From NCBI GenBank assembly GCA_028275075.1, contig JAQCNK010000117.1, positions 1-20,713 of the forward strand: a stretch of 20,713 nt of DNA, in the 5' to 3' direction. The DNA is from Haloarcula sp. GTDB taxonomy: Archaea > Halobacteriota > Halobacteria > Halobacteriales > Haloarculaceae. This document shows positions 1 to 7,192 of the stretch, in pieces (positions within the stretch are counted from its first letter, which is position 1; every line of letters begins with the position of its first letter). Under the pieces are notes generated by a model, which ran no database searches, was not told the origin of the DNA, and saw nothing but the letters and a program-made list of their open reading frames with translations. Position numbers and translations under genes: made by a program.

Positions 1-407
1 TTCTGGCTCGTGAGTACAAACTCGGCCAGGAGCCCCAGCGTGACCAACACCGCGCCAATCCACGTCTTGATAGCCCGCGGACTCGTCCACGTGTCCGACG
101 GCGGCGCAACCTCGACACCGCTCGTTTCGCCATCCGATTCGGACTCGTCGTTGATGACTTCGTAACCAGCCCCTTCGATAGCGGCGACAATATCGGCTTT
201 AGTGACTCGGTCGGGGTGATACGTCACCTGTGCTGTACCAGTCGTTGGCTGAAGGTCGGTGCCGAGAACGCCGTCGACCGTTTCGAGGCTCTTGCCGACC
301 TTACCAGCACAGGAGGGGCAGTCCATTTCGGGGACGGTCAGCTGAATCGCCCGTTCTCCCGTCTCACCATCCCCAATTGACCCCGAGTCCTCAGCTGCGT
401 CGGTCAT
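1..407 (-). CDS. Heavy-metal translocating P-type ATPase, N-terminal part (cut by window edge)
   Basis: Only the first 135 codons are present; the gene runs off the left edge. The translation begins MTDAAEDSGS and has one HMA metal-binding domain at about residues 20-85 with the canonical motif MDCPSCAGK (C30, C33). An acidic linker follows, then the first membrane segment from about residue 112. This layout is standard for P1B-type ATPases, which export soft metals (Cu, Zn, Cd, Pb) across the cytoplasmic membrane. The ion-selecting membrane motif and the phosphorylation loop lie outside the window, so the metal cannot be assigned. The ATG sits 8 bases after the stop of the small HMA-like gene, and a GAGGTGA Shine-Dalgarno-like sequence overlaps that stop. 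This supports the start and suggests co-transcription. Confidence 0.88.
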   Translation of the reverse strand, partial: MTDAAEDSGSIGDGETGERAIQLTVPEMDCPSCAGKVGKSLETVDGVLGTDLQPTTGTAQVTYHPDRVTKADIVAAIEGAGYEVINDESESDGETSGVEVAPPSDTWTSPRAIKTWIGAVLVTLGLLAEFVLTSQ

Positions 408-415
408 CGAGTCAC

Positions 416-727
416 TCACCTCATTCCGCCGGGGCACTGACACCCACAGCCGCCCGTTCGGCGAGGGGTCGATTCGTGGCTCCGGCCGGACGACTGGCGC
501 TCGACGGCGGCGTTGATTGCGGCTTCCGACGTGTGGGCCGTGTCGTATTTCACGATGACCGTCCCCGACCGGGACTCGGCAGCCGTCTCGACGACGCCGT
601 CGAGGCGCCGGAGGAAGGTGGCGATGCGCCGGCTGTTCCACGGGCAATTCATATCGGCAACTGGGAGTCGAGCAGTCTGGACGCGGTCATCCGCAGTGGC
701 AGTCGAATCGTCGTCGTGGTGTGCCAT
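416..727 (-). CDS. Small HMA-fold protein with altered metal site and CxCxC tail
   Basis: A 103-residue protein starting MAHHDDDSTA. Residues about 18-78 match the HMA/ferredoxin-like fold (beta-alpha-beta, with DGVVE and GTVIVKYD segments). The usual MxCxxC loop reads MNCPWNS, so the second cysteine is replaced by serine. The C-terminus carries GGCGCQCPGG, a CxCxC cluster that could supply missing ligands. HMA-only proteins usually act as cytosolic metallochaperones handing metal to a P-type ATPase, and the gene immediately downstream encodes one. The ATG at 727 is preferred over an upstream TTG at 799, because the TTG start would place the repeat-rich regulatory region inside the gene. Chaperone function is inferred from fold and context. 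Confidence 0.72.
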   Translation of the reverse strand: MAHHDDDSTATADDRVQTARLPVADMNCPWNSRRIATFLRRLDGVVETAAESRSGTVIVKYDTAHTSEAAINAAVERQSSGRSHESTPRRTGGCGCQCPGGMR

Positions 728-767
728 ACTTCGCAGTACGTTCCGGGACTCCGTGGCTGTTGCTTGC

Positions 768-823
768 AATATTCCGACTCCTCCGTTGGCATCTTCCAAT
801 GAACCCGGTTGGAATATTCCAAC
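768..823 (-). promoter_or_regulatory. Operator-like region with 16-bp palindrome and phased half-sites
   Basis: The sequence GTTGGAATATTCCAAC at 808-823 is a perfect 16-bp palindrome. AATATTCC occurs again at 768-775. TTCC(A/G)A half-sites start at 772, 794 and 817, so they are 22 and 23 bases apart, about two helical turns. The region lies 41-96 bases upstream of the HMA-like ATG on the minus strand. The AATATT at 768-773 may serve as the TATA box. It is probably a regulator binding site, perhaps for the HTH_10 protein encoded next door; the binding protein is inferred. Confidence 0.5.
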
Positions 824-858
824 AACCGTGTCCAGTCGGGTTGTAGGCGGTGTAACGG

Positions 859-1590
859 CTAGTTGTCGGACGATGGCATCTCGGCAACCCGCTGTTTTGC
901 GAGTTGTTCTTCGGCACGTCGTAGTCGGTGGTTGAGCGTCGACCGCGGCACGTCCAGGCGTTCTGCGAGGCCCTTCTCATCGATTTCGCCGGGGCTCTCG
1001 TAGTAGCCGTTTTCGACGGCAGCCTGCAACGCCTCTCTTTGTTCGGGAGAGAGCGCGCCGTTCTCGGCCGTCGTCTCCACTGGCGCGGAGGCGTCTGTCA
1101 ACCGCTGTAAATCGATATCGACGGTCTCGCCGACGCTCGCTTTCAGCTGGCTGAAAAATGCGTGGATATCGCCCTCGCCGGAGTGGACGATGCGCCACGT
1201 GTTCTGTCGCTGTTCTTTGGTCGTTTCGAACAACACACCGTGCCCGAGATGGTCGAGTGCCATGTGTGGAACGGACGCACAGCTATCTGTCCGTTCCCAG
1301 TAGGAGTAGAGGACGAGCATCTCGTCCGTGGATTCGAGAACCTGTGTCCGTTGGGTCGCCCCACAGGTGCCGGGCGTGAGGCAATCCGTGTAGTAGTCCG
1401 TAGCGAGAAACGCGTCTTCGATGTCTGTGAGGGCCTCAAGCGGCCCTGTGATGTGGTCCACGCGCCAGAGACTTTCGGTTGTCGCGTGCAGCGACAGCGA
1501 CCGAATCCGGGCCTGAGGATACTCGGCAAGCGTGTCTGCTACCGTATTAGACCCCGGTTCGTATTCGATTTCGAAGACTAACTCGCGCAC
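859..1590 (-). CDS. HTH_10 (bacterio-opsin-activator-like) transcriptional regulator
   Basis: A 243-residue haloarchaeal regulator. The N-terminal about 175 residues resemble the sensor half of Bat-like proteins. The C-terminal about 55 residues (from LSPEQREAL through LDVPRSTLNHRLRRAE) form the HTH_10 helix-turn-helix, with the typical phrase on repeated enrichment of gene-internal residues and a recognition helix around STLNHRLRRAE. The N-terminal domain has a CLTPGTC motif and further isolated cysteines, possible metal ligands. It lies directly upstream of the HMA-like and P-type ATPase genes on the same strand, so a metal-responsive role is plausible but unproven. The start is a GTG at 1588-1590; an AATTAAA TATA-like box lies 25-31 bases upstream. 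Confidence 0.8.
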   Translation of the reverse strand: MRELVFEIEYEPGSNTVADTLAEYPQARIRSLSLHATTESLWRVDHITGPLEALTDIEDAFLATDYYTDCLTPGTCGATQRTQVLESTDEMLVLYSYWERTDSCASVPHMALDHLGHGVLFETTKEQRQNTWRIVHSGEGDIHAFFSQLKASVGETVDIDLQRLTDASAPVETTAENGALSPEQREALQAAVENGYYESPGEIDEKGLAERLDVPRSTLNHRLRRAEEQLAKQRVAEMPSSDN

Positions 1591-1614
1591 ATTGTGCCGT
1601 TGGACGTGTAGCCG

Positions 1615-1621
1615 TTTAATT
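1615..1621 (-). promoter_or_regulatory. TATA-like box of the HTH_10 regulator
   Basis: On the minus strand this reads AATTAAA, 25-31 bases before the GTG at 1590. The distance fits a leaderless haloarchaeal transcript. It is the only AT-rich block in that upstream sequence. Confidence 0.5.
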
Positions 1622-1718
1622 CACTGTCCCCATGTTCAACCTGCTGCGAGTGGAACCAATCTTGACGAATACGTATCAAACAGACTACCAAGTGGCGTAA
1701 TCAGCCGTGCATACCGAC

Positions 1719-2045
1719 CTAAATCCATCCATCGGGAACACTCTCGGTAATCTCAGACGAGTCGGTGTACGCCTGCTCGATGTGTCTCACAGCGCCGACC
1801 ACGTCACCCGGGGACGGGTCTTCTATCTGGTCGTAGAGTAGCAGTCCGTGGTCACCACCCGCGACGAAAAAATCGTCATCGGTCGTGAAAACGACCCAGC
1901 CGTTGGTTTCAGCATATGCGGCTATATCTGCATCCGACGTATCGTGTTCGAGCACATGGTCAACGGTAGCGACGGTTATATTGTCGGCTTGTTTGAACGC
2001 ATCGATGTACTTCTGGGCCGAATTTTGGTCGACGAGAATTCGCAT
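1719..2045 (-). CDS. DUF5615 PIN-like toxin candidate
   Basis: A 108-residue protein starting MRILVDQNSA. It fits the DUF5615 (PIN-like, Mut7-C-related) family: an N-terminal beta strand ending in an acidic residue (D6), a DTSDADIAAYAE segment, and then a strand followed by TTDDDF. These acidic residues (D6, D38-D39 region, D56-D58) occupy the positions of a PIN-type metal-dependent nuclease site. The family is typically the toxin partner of DUF433 antitoxins, and such a gene lies immediately upstream. The antitoxin stop TAG is directly followed by this ATG, so translation is probably coupled. Nuclease activity is inferred from the family. Confidence 0.75.
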   Translation of the reverse strand: MRILVDQNSAQKYIDAFKQADNITVATVDHVLEHDTSDADIAAYAETNGWVVFTTDDDFFVAGGDHGLLLYDQIEDPSPGDVVGAVRHIEQAYTDSSEITESVPDGWI

Positions 2046-2318
2046 CTACTCGGCGCGACTCTGGTCGGCGATGGATTGCTTTCGCGCTTCTTTCTGTGCC
2101 CGAAGTGTCTCCATCAGTTCGGGGTGGTCGTCGTAGTACTCCGTGGCGGCTTCGACCTGTGCGATGTCGAGGTCCAGTTGGCCGGCAGCCTCGTCAACGG
2201 ACCAGCCGGCTTCACGTACCAGTTCGCCGACCTGCAGGACGCCGACTCTGGTCCCCTCCAGTCGAGGTTTCCCGTGTAGCATGTCTGGCGTCTTCACGAT
2301 CTGGACCGTCGAACTCAT
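2046..2318 (-). CDS. DUF433 antitoxin candidate
   Basis: A 90-residue protein starting MSSTVQIVKT. Residues about 10-65 match DUF433: GKPRLEGTRVGV followed by LVREAGWSVDEAAGQLDL and a helix with a tyrosine pair. This winged-helix-like domain is known as the antitoxin half of DUF433/DUF5615 pairs. The C-terminal about 20 residues are charged and helical and may wrap the toxin. The gene precedes the toxin, as expected for antitoxins. The ATG at 2318 has a CTTAGTAC TATA-like box about 23-29 bases upstream, so the pair probably has its own promoter. Confidence 0.75.
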   Translation of the reverse strand: MSSTVQIVKTPDMLHGKPRLEGTRVGVLQVGELVREAGWSVDEAAGQLDLDIAQVEAATEYYDDHPELMETLRAQKEARKQSIADQSRAE

Positions 2319-2340
2319 AGACGAATGTACGCCGCGTAGT

Positions 2341-2347
2341 GTACTAA
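2341..2347 (-). promoter_or_regulatory. TATA-like box of the DUF433/DUF5615 pair
   Basis: The minus strand reads TTAGTAC, 23-29 bases before the ATG at 2318. It is consistent with leaderless transcription. No clear inverted repeat that could serve as an antitoxin operator was seen beside it. Confidence 0.4.
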
Positions 2348-2699
2348 GCCGTTGGGGTGACCTTTCGGTCCACTGAACCGCCGCAATATCCGAAACATGG
2401 GGTAATTCCTCTCTTCTCAGCCCCTCGAATTCAATCGCCTCACGCCCGAAAGGACGATCCGTTCGACAGACGAGCGAGCGCTCTCAGCGTCCGTGGCGGA
2501 CTTTCACCACTCAAACTGACCGACGGCGACGGGTTAGACTTGCCGATGAACGCAGTGGAGTTGCTTTTCGTTCGACAGTCAAACAGTTCCGAATCGGAGT
2601 AGTGCTGTCTGGCGATTCGCGTACATCTACGCATATTATCTCGGAGAAAATCAACCGCCAATTGCGTCAGGGAGTACCGGACCACCAAGCCATTGCTGG

Positions 2700-2758
2700 G
2701 ATTTTCCGGACCTGACCCGGAAAATCACCGGTAAATCGTTACAACCGACCGTATGAAT
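2700..2758 (-). repeat. Dispersed stem-loop element, copy A
   Basis: The arms GATTTTCCGG (2700-2709) and CCGGAAAATC (2717-2726) are perfect 10-bp inverted repeats around a 7-base loop. A tail follows with CACCGG, AATCG, ACAAC and CGTATGA. A second copy lies at 14197-14256; the 44 bases 2715-2758 match it at 34 positions without gaps. In both places the element sits after the stop of a minus-strand gene and upstream of another minus-strand gene. It may be a terminator, a 3'-end signal, a protein-binding site or a dispersed repeat. Confidence 0.6.
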
Positions 2759-2824
2759 ACAGTGCGGAGCACGATTATGCTGTTTCAGTCGGGTGGTGCG
2801 TAGCAGACAATCGGGCAGCATAGG

Positions 2825-4420
2825 TCACCGCCACCACTGACGTAGCCGACGCTGAGCGTTCGTCAGGGTTGTTACGACGCGAGTGTACAGGCTATCGGGA
2901 ACGCCAGGTACTGACCCTAACGGGCCGACGCGTGAGGTTGCAACTGTTTTCGGTTCCGTGTAGCGGAGGAGTCCTTCTGGACCGTGGCGTCGCCCGATAC
3001 CCGATTGTCCCACACCACCCATCGGGGCGTCGTACGCCGCCCAACCGGCGAAATGTGAGTCGTTGATACAGACGGTCCCACAGTCCAACCGGCGGGCGAT
3101 CGATTTCGCGCGCCTGCTGTCAGTCGACCAGACACTTCCGTTCAATCCATACGCGGAACTGTTTGCCGTTTCGACGGCGCTCTCACCGGACTGCACGGGT
3201 TCGACGGTAACGACTGGTCCAAATGTTTCCTCACAGGCTGGCAGCGAATCACTCGGAACATCGGTGAGAATTGTCGGCTCGTAAAAGTACGGCCCGATGT
3301 CCGGACGGGCCTGTGCGCCGCTCTGGACCGTGGCGCCAGACTCCACCGCGTCTGTGACATGAGACTCTACCCGGGCAAGTTGGTCCCTGCCAATCAATGA
3401 GCCTACATCAGTGGTGTACTCGAACGGCGCACCCAACTCGATCTCTGTTGTCGCGGCCACAAAGGCATCAAGAAAGTCCTCGTAGCGGGGGCGCTCCACG
3501 TATATCCGTTCAGTTGCGAGACAGAGTTGGCCGGCGTTCGTGAACGCGCCATTGATCGCACCTCTAACAGCCATATCTAGATCCGCATCGTCGAGAACGA
3601 TGAACGGATTCTTTCCACTCAGTTCCAGCGAACAATCAATCAGATTCCGACCGGCACGTTCCGCTACCGTTCGCCCTGTTTCGGAGCTCCCGGTGAAGGT
3701 GATGTAATCGACGGTATCGATCAGGGTTCCGCCGACCGTCGGGCCGTCACCGGTGACAACTGTCAGGACCCCCTCCGGGAGGCCAGCTTCGAAAAGCAGT
3801 TCGGCGAGACGGATCGCGGTAAACGGCGTCTTCTCATCCGGTTTCAGAACGACGCCGTTGCCCGCCAACAGGGCGGGGATGAGATCGGTAAACGAGAGTA
3901 CCAGTGGATAGTTCCACGGTGAGATGACGCCGACGATACCGACCGGATCGTACTGTAGCTCAGTAGCGGTCAGGACTGGGAGTCCACTGCCACGGGACTC
4001 GGACGAGAGGACCGAACGCGCCGTACCAGCGTAGTAGTCAGCACTCTGTGGAACCTCGATGACTTCTTCGAACGCATCTATTCGGGACTTGCCTGTTTCA
4101 AGCTGGACCAAGTCGAGAAGTTCTTTCTGGTTGTCTGCGACCAGATTAGCAAACCGCTCGATAACTGCGCTGCGGTCGGTGACCGAAGTGGCTCGCCACG
4201 CAGCAACAGCCGACCGTGTTCGGGTGACTGCCGTCTCGACATCGGCTGGTGTGAGTTCCGGAACGGATCCGATTTGCTCGTCGGCTGTCGGTGCCGCTAC
4301 CGGAATTCGCCCAGTGGCGCTGGTCGTCGGCGCTCCGATACGTGCTGTGAGCCTGTCGAGCCGGTGGTCGGTCCACGCCGTCCCGTCGAGAACCGACTCT
4401 GAGGCGGGAGTACCGGTCAT
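2825..4420 (-). CDS. NAD(P)-dependent aldehyde dehydrogenase
   Basis: A 531-residue member of the ALDH superfamily that oxidises an aldehyde to the acid with NAD(P)+. Visible signatures are SPWNYP with N170, the cofactor-binding lysine K193 in LKPDEKTP, FTGSSETGR (about 242-250), the catalytic base E266 in LELSGKNP, and the nucleophile C300 in NAGQLCLATER. EETFGP lies toward the C-terminus. All key residues are present. The last about 40 residues extend beyond the usual ALDH end and finish in a basic tryptophan-rich tail. The gene follows the GMC oxidoreductase gene by 56 bases on the same strand, so it probably takes that enzyme's aldehyde product. Betaine aldehyde or succinate semialdehyde are possible substrates; sequence alone does not settle this. 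Confidence 0.9.
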   Translation of the reverse strand: MTGTPASESVLDGTAWTDHRLDRLTARIGAPTTSATGRIPVAAPTADEQIGSVPELTPADVETAVTRTRSAVAAWRATSVTDRSAVIERFANLVADNQKELLDLVQLETGKSRIDAFEEVIEVPQSADYYAGTARSVLSSESRGSGLPVLTATELQYDPVGIVGVISPWNYPLVLSFTDLIPALLAGNGVVLKPDEKTPFTAIRLAELLFEAGLPEGVLTVVTGDGPTVGGTLIDTVDYITFTGSSETGRTVAERAGRNLIDCSLELSGKNPFIVLDDADLDMAVRGAINGAFTNAGQLCLATERIYVERPRYEDFLDAFVAATTEIELGAPFEYTTDVGSLIGRDQLARVESHVTDAVESGATVQSGAQARPDIGPYFYEPTILTDVPSDSLPACEETFGPVVTVEPVQSGESAVETANSSAYGLNGSVWSTDSRRAKSIARRLDCGTVCINDSHFAGWAAYDAPMGGVGQSGIGRRHGPEGLLRYTEPKTVATSRVGPLGSVPGVPDSLYTRVVTTLTNAQRRLRQWWR

Positions 4421-4476
4421 GGCTGTAGTACTGCTGGCGGACCGACGGCGTCTGTGAGCGACTGTAACACGGGTAG

Positions 4477-6069
4477 CTATGTCTGGCGGATGTGGTGAGC
4501 GGCCTTCTCAGCGATCATGGTCGTCGGGGCATCCGTGTTCCCGCTGGTGATTGTCGGCATTATCGAGGCGTCGACGACGCGCAAGCGGTTCACTCCGTGG
4601 ACAGCGAGACGGTCATCGACTACCGCCATATCGTCAGTACCCATTTTGCAGGAGCCCACAGGGTGGTACAGCGTCTCTGACGTCTCACGGATATGCTCGA
4701 TTATTTGCTCGTCTGATTGCATATCGAAGTCCGGTGAGACCATTTCCCCACGGTAGTCGTCGAACGGCTCGGCCTGTAGAATATCACGGACCAGTTTGAC
4801 CCCTTCGACTTGTGTTTGCAAGTCTGCTTCCTCGGTGAGATACTGGGGATCAACCATCGGATCGTCGAATGGATCCGCCGACTGGAGCGTGATTCGCCCA
4901 CGGCTCTCCGGGCGCAGACATAGGGCTCCGAGCCAGAATCCGTGGCCTTCGGGGTTGTCGAACCCGTGGTTGATCGAGTAGGAGGGGCCAAAGATTAGCT
5001 GGATATCGGGCCGCTCGTCCGTTTCCGAAACCGATGCAAAACCGCCAGCCTCTGCGATGTTTGAGGTCAGCGGCCCCCGTTTCAGCACGAGATATTTCAG
5101 AAGGTTCCACAGCGAGTCCGCCCCCTCAAGAGAAATCGGCCGCTTGGAAGCGTAGTTGATCTTTGTCTGAAGATGGTCTTGGAGATTCCGGCCGACACCG
5201 GGGAGTTCGTGGACAACCGGAATATCGTGCTCTTCGAGGTGGTTTGCTGGCCCGATACCCGACAGCATGAGCAACTGTGGCGAATTGACGGCGCCCGCCG
5301 AAAGAATGACCTCCTCACTGATATCGACTGTCTCGGGTGTCCTACTCTCATCAGGTACGTACTCCACGCCGACTGCCTCCGTGCCATCAAACCGAACACT
5401 CGTCACCTGTGCCCCGGTGATGGCGGTCAGGTTCGACCGGTCCAATACCGGTTTCAGGTAGGCGTCGGCGGCGCTATGGCGTTGTCCGTCTTTCTGAGTT
5501 ACCTGATAGAAGCCGACGCCCGACTGGTCGCCAGCATTGAAATCCTCGTTATGTGCCAATCCGACCGCCTGCCCAGCCTCAATGAACGCGTCGCTGAGTT
5601 CGTTGGGCGACTGAAGATCGGCCACGTTCCGCGGCCCACCGGTCCCATGGTACTCCGAGGAATAGTGTTCGTTGTGTTCGGCCTTCTTGAAGTAGTCCAA
5701 TACGTCTTCGTATGCCCATCCCTCGTTACCTAATTCCGCCCAGTGGTCGTAGTCCGCCGACTGGCCGCGGGCGTAGATCATCGCATTGATCGAACTTGAC
5801 CCTCCGAACGTCTTTCCGCGGGGCCAGTAGAGTTCTCGGTCGTTCAGTTCGGTCTGTGCCTCGGTGTAGTACTCCCAGTCGACACTGGATTTCCATAATT
5901 CCGTACAGGCCGCTGGAATGCTTATCTCACGTTTCTCGTCCGGTTTGCCTGCCTCCAATAACAGCACCTCGTTGGTTCCGTCGGCCGTGAGCCTGTTCGC
6001 AAGCACACATCCCGCCGATCCCGCACCGACAATCACGTAGTCGTATGTTTTCTCTCCCGGATCAGTCAT
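4477..6069 (-). CDS. GMC-family FAD oxidoreductase, choline-dehydrogenase-like
   Basis: A 530-residue GMC oxidoreductase that oxidises an alcohol to an aldehyde using FAD. The N-terminus has the FAD dinucleotide-binding motif VIVGAGSAGCVLANRL (residues about 13-28) and E at LLLEAG. GMC signature 1 is in WPRGKTFGGSSSINAMIY, and signature 2 in SAGAVNSPQLLMLSGIG. The C-terminal catalytic pair is H469 (YHPVGSCKMG) and N511 (TSGNTDAPT). Length matches choline dehydrogenase (BetA). With the adjacent aldehyde dehydrogenase it could make glycine betaine from choline, a sensible osmoprotectant route for a halophile, but other alcohols are possible. A TTTATTATT box lies 23-31 bases upstream of the ATG. 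Confidence 0.88.
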   Translation of the reverse strand: MTDPGEKTYDYVIVGAGSAGCVLANRLTADGTNEVLLLEAGKPDEKREISIPAACTELWKSSVDWEYYTEAQTELNDRELYWPRGKTFGGSSSINAMIYARGQSADYDHWAELGNEGWAYEDVLDYFKKAEHNEHYSSEYHGTGGPRNVADLQSPNELSDAFIEAGQAVGLAHNEDFNAGDQSGVGFYQVTQKDGQRHSAADAYLKPVLDRSNLTAITGAQVTSVRFDGTEAVGVEYVPDESRTPETVDISEEVILSAGAVNSPQLLMLSGIGPANHLEEHDIPVVHELPGVGRNLQDHLQTKINYASKRPISLEGADSLWNLLKYLVLKRGPLTSNIAEAGGFASVSETDERPDIQLIFGPSYSINHGFDNPEGHGFWLGALCLRPESRGRITLQSADPFDDPMVDPQYLTEEADLQTQVEGVKLVRDILQAEPFDDYRGEMVSPDFDMQSDEQIIEHIRETSETLYHPVGSCKMGTDDMAVVDDRLAVHGVNRLRVVDASIMPTITSGNTDAPTTMIAEKAAHHIRQT

Positions 6070-6091
6070 GCTATCACACCATCGAGTCCAG

Positions 6092-6100
6092 AATAATAAA
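6092..6100 (-). promoter_or_regulatory. TATA-like box of the GMC/ALDH pair
   Basis: On the minus strand this reads TTTATTATT, 23-31 bases before the GMC ATG at 6069. This spacing fits a leaderless transcript covering both the GMC and ALDH genes. Confidence 0.55.
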
Positions 6101-6189
6101 CCCCTATAGTAACGCTGACAAGAGGACTGAACTGTCAGCTAGCTATTCACCTAACCGTTGATGAGTCCATTTCCTGTGTAATCTGATAG

Positions 6190-6196
6190 TTTAAGT
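6190..6196 (+). promoter_or_regulatory. TATA-like box of the FilR1-like regulator
   Basis: TTTAAGT at 6190-6196 lies 26-32 bases before the ATG at 6222. It is divergent from the GMC promoter; the two boxes are about 90 bases apart, so one bound regulator could influence both. Confidence 0.55.
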
Positions 6197-6221
6197 ACTT
6201 CGGCAATCGCTGTAGAGACGA

Positions 6222-7076
6222 ATGCCGTCTCAGTCGCCAAACGAGTTTGTCCTCACGTCCTCAGTCCGGACAGACATTGTGTTGCAAGTGGTAGAGGCCA
6301 CGACCCAAACTGAATCGCTTTTGTCCGAAATCGATGCGAGCGACTCCGCGGTCTATGACGGCCTCTCGACGCTCAGAAACCGCGGCCTGATAACCGAGTG
6401 TGACAGTGGTTGGAAACTCACTGCCCACGGACACCTCGTCGCCGAGAGTATCTCCGCCTGGCAATCATCGGAGGCCTTTCTTGAGCAGGACCCTGCGTTC
6501 TGGAAAAATCACGAGATCGACGTCATTCCGGCAGCGTTCCGCAGCCGATTGCCGGAGGTTGGCGAGTACGAGATCGTCCGGGATAGCCCACAAGAGCCGA
6601 ACAGATGTATGGATATCGCCGTCAGTATGCTCGAAGCCGCCGACAGTTGTGACATTACGACGCCGTACTACTCACGCCCCCACCAGCAGGCCATCCCAAC
6701 GAATCGGGAGACGCGCTTGTTGGTTACCCGAGAGGTGCTCGATATCAGCTTTCAGCGATACAAAGACGGCCATCGCGAGGAGTTGAACAACCTGGATCCG
6801 GCGAAACTCCGACTGACAGACTGCCAGTTCGCGTCAGTTGTCACCGACGACAAACTGAAATTCGAACTGCCCACCGTGACTGAGCCCGCGACGGACCGAT
6901 TCGGCGGCGCTGAGTCAACGTTCCCGTCCGAACGTGGGTCGGTCGCTGGGACCACTGCCTTGTTCATCTCCGAGACGGAGTCAGCGGTAGAGTTTGGCCG
7001 TGCCCTCTTCGAGTCGCTCTGGGAGAATGCAGACCCTATTGGCCCGTATGTCGAACGCCAGTTTCCCGAGCTGTGA
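6222..7076 (+). CDS. FilR1-like (DUF1724) winged-helix transcriptional regulator
   Basis: A 284-residue regulator. Residues about 15-80 form an ArsR/MarR-like winged helix (TQTESLLSEIDASDSAVYDG, then LRNRGLITECDSGWKLTAHG). Residues about 120-280 resemble the FilR1/DUF1724 domain common in haloarchaeal and methanogen regulators, including the CDITTPYYSRPH segment and a late FGRALFESLW helix. Such proteins are usually local repressors or activators. It is divergent from the GMC/ALDH pair with 152 bases between starts, so control of that pair is a reasonable inference. A leaderless-type promoter precedes the ATG. The effector is unknown. Confidence 0.8.
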   Translation: MPSQSPNEFVLTSSVRTDIVLQVVEATTQTESLLSEIDASDSAVYDGLSTLRNRGLITECDSGWKLTAHGHLVAESISAWQSSEAFLEQDPAFWKNHEIDVIPAAFRSRLPEVGEYEIVRDSPQEPNRCMDIAVSMLEAADSCDITTPYYSRPHQQAIPTNRETRLLVTREVLDISFQRYKDGHREELNNLDPAKLRLTDCQFASVVTDDKLKFELPTVTEPATDRFGGAESTFPSERGSVAGTTALFISETESAVEFGRALFESLWENADPIGPYVERQFPEL

Positions 7077-7080
7077 GAGT

Positions 7081-7096
7081 GACAGTTCATACTGTC
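7081..7096 (+). terminator. Hairpin after the FilR1-like regulator
   Basis: GACAGT, the loop TCAT, and ACTGTC form a perfect 6-bp inverted repeat starting 5 bases after the TGA stop. It lies between two convergent genes. It has no T-rich tail directly after it, so its terminator role is tentative. Confidence 0.3.
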
Positions 7097-7192
7097 GGCT
7101 GTAACAGGACGGACGAAATCGCCCAGCCAGGGGTGTCATTATTTCCACGTACGTACAGCCAACAGTACCACCCACTTCCACACCGGTAGACA

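Larger units (their letters stand above)
2319..2824. other. 506-base region without a convincing gene
   Basis: This stretch separates the DUF433 gene from the aldehyde dehydrogenase gene. It holds the DUF433 promoter at its left end and a stem-loop element at 2700-2758. Two overlapping short frames, 2357-2602 on plus and 2440-2688 on minus (82 residues), lack recognisable domains, and neither reads like the acidic proteins around it. The middle (about 2400-2640) could be a decayed gene or mobile-element remnant, but I see no transposase motif or terminal repeats. Confidence 0.5.

Noticed and set aside
728..799. A TTG start giving a longer HMA-like protein
   Set aside because: It would include the AATATTCC repeat and half-site region in the coding sequence, and TTG is a weak start; the ATG at 727 is better.
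230..935. Plus-strand frames across the metal-export genes
   Set aside because: They are arginine- and serine-rich antisense translations with no motif; the minus strand has HMA domains.
2440..2688. An 82-codon minus-strand frame as a gene
   Set aside because: No domain, atypical non-acidic composition, no promoter box that I can identify, and a competing plus-strand frame.
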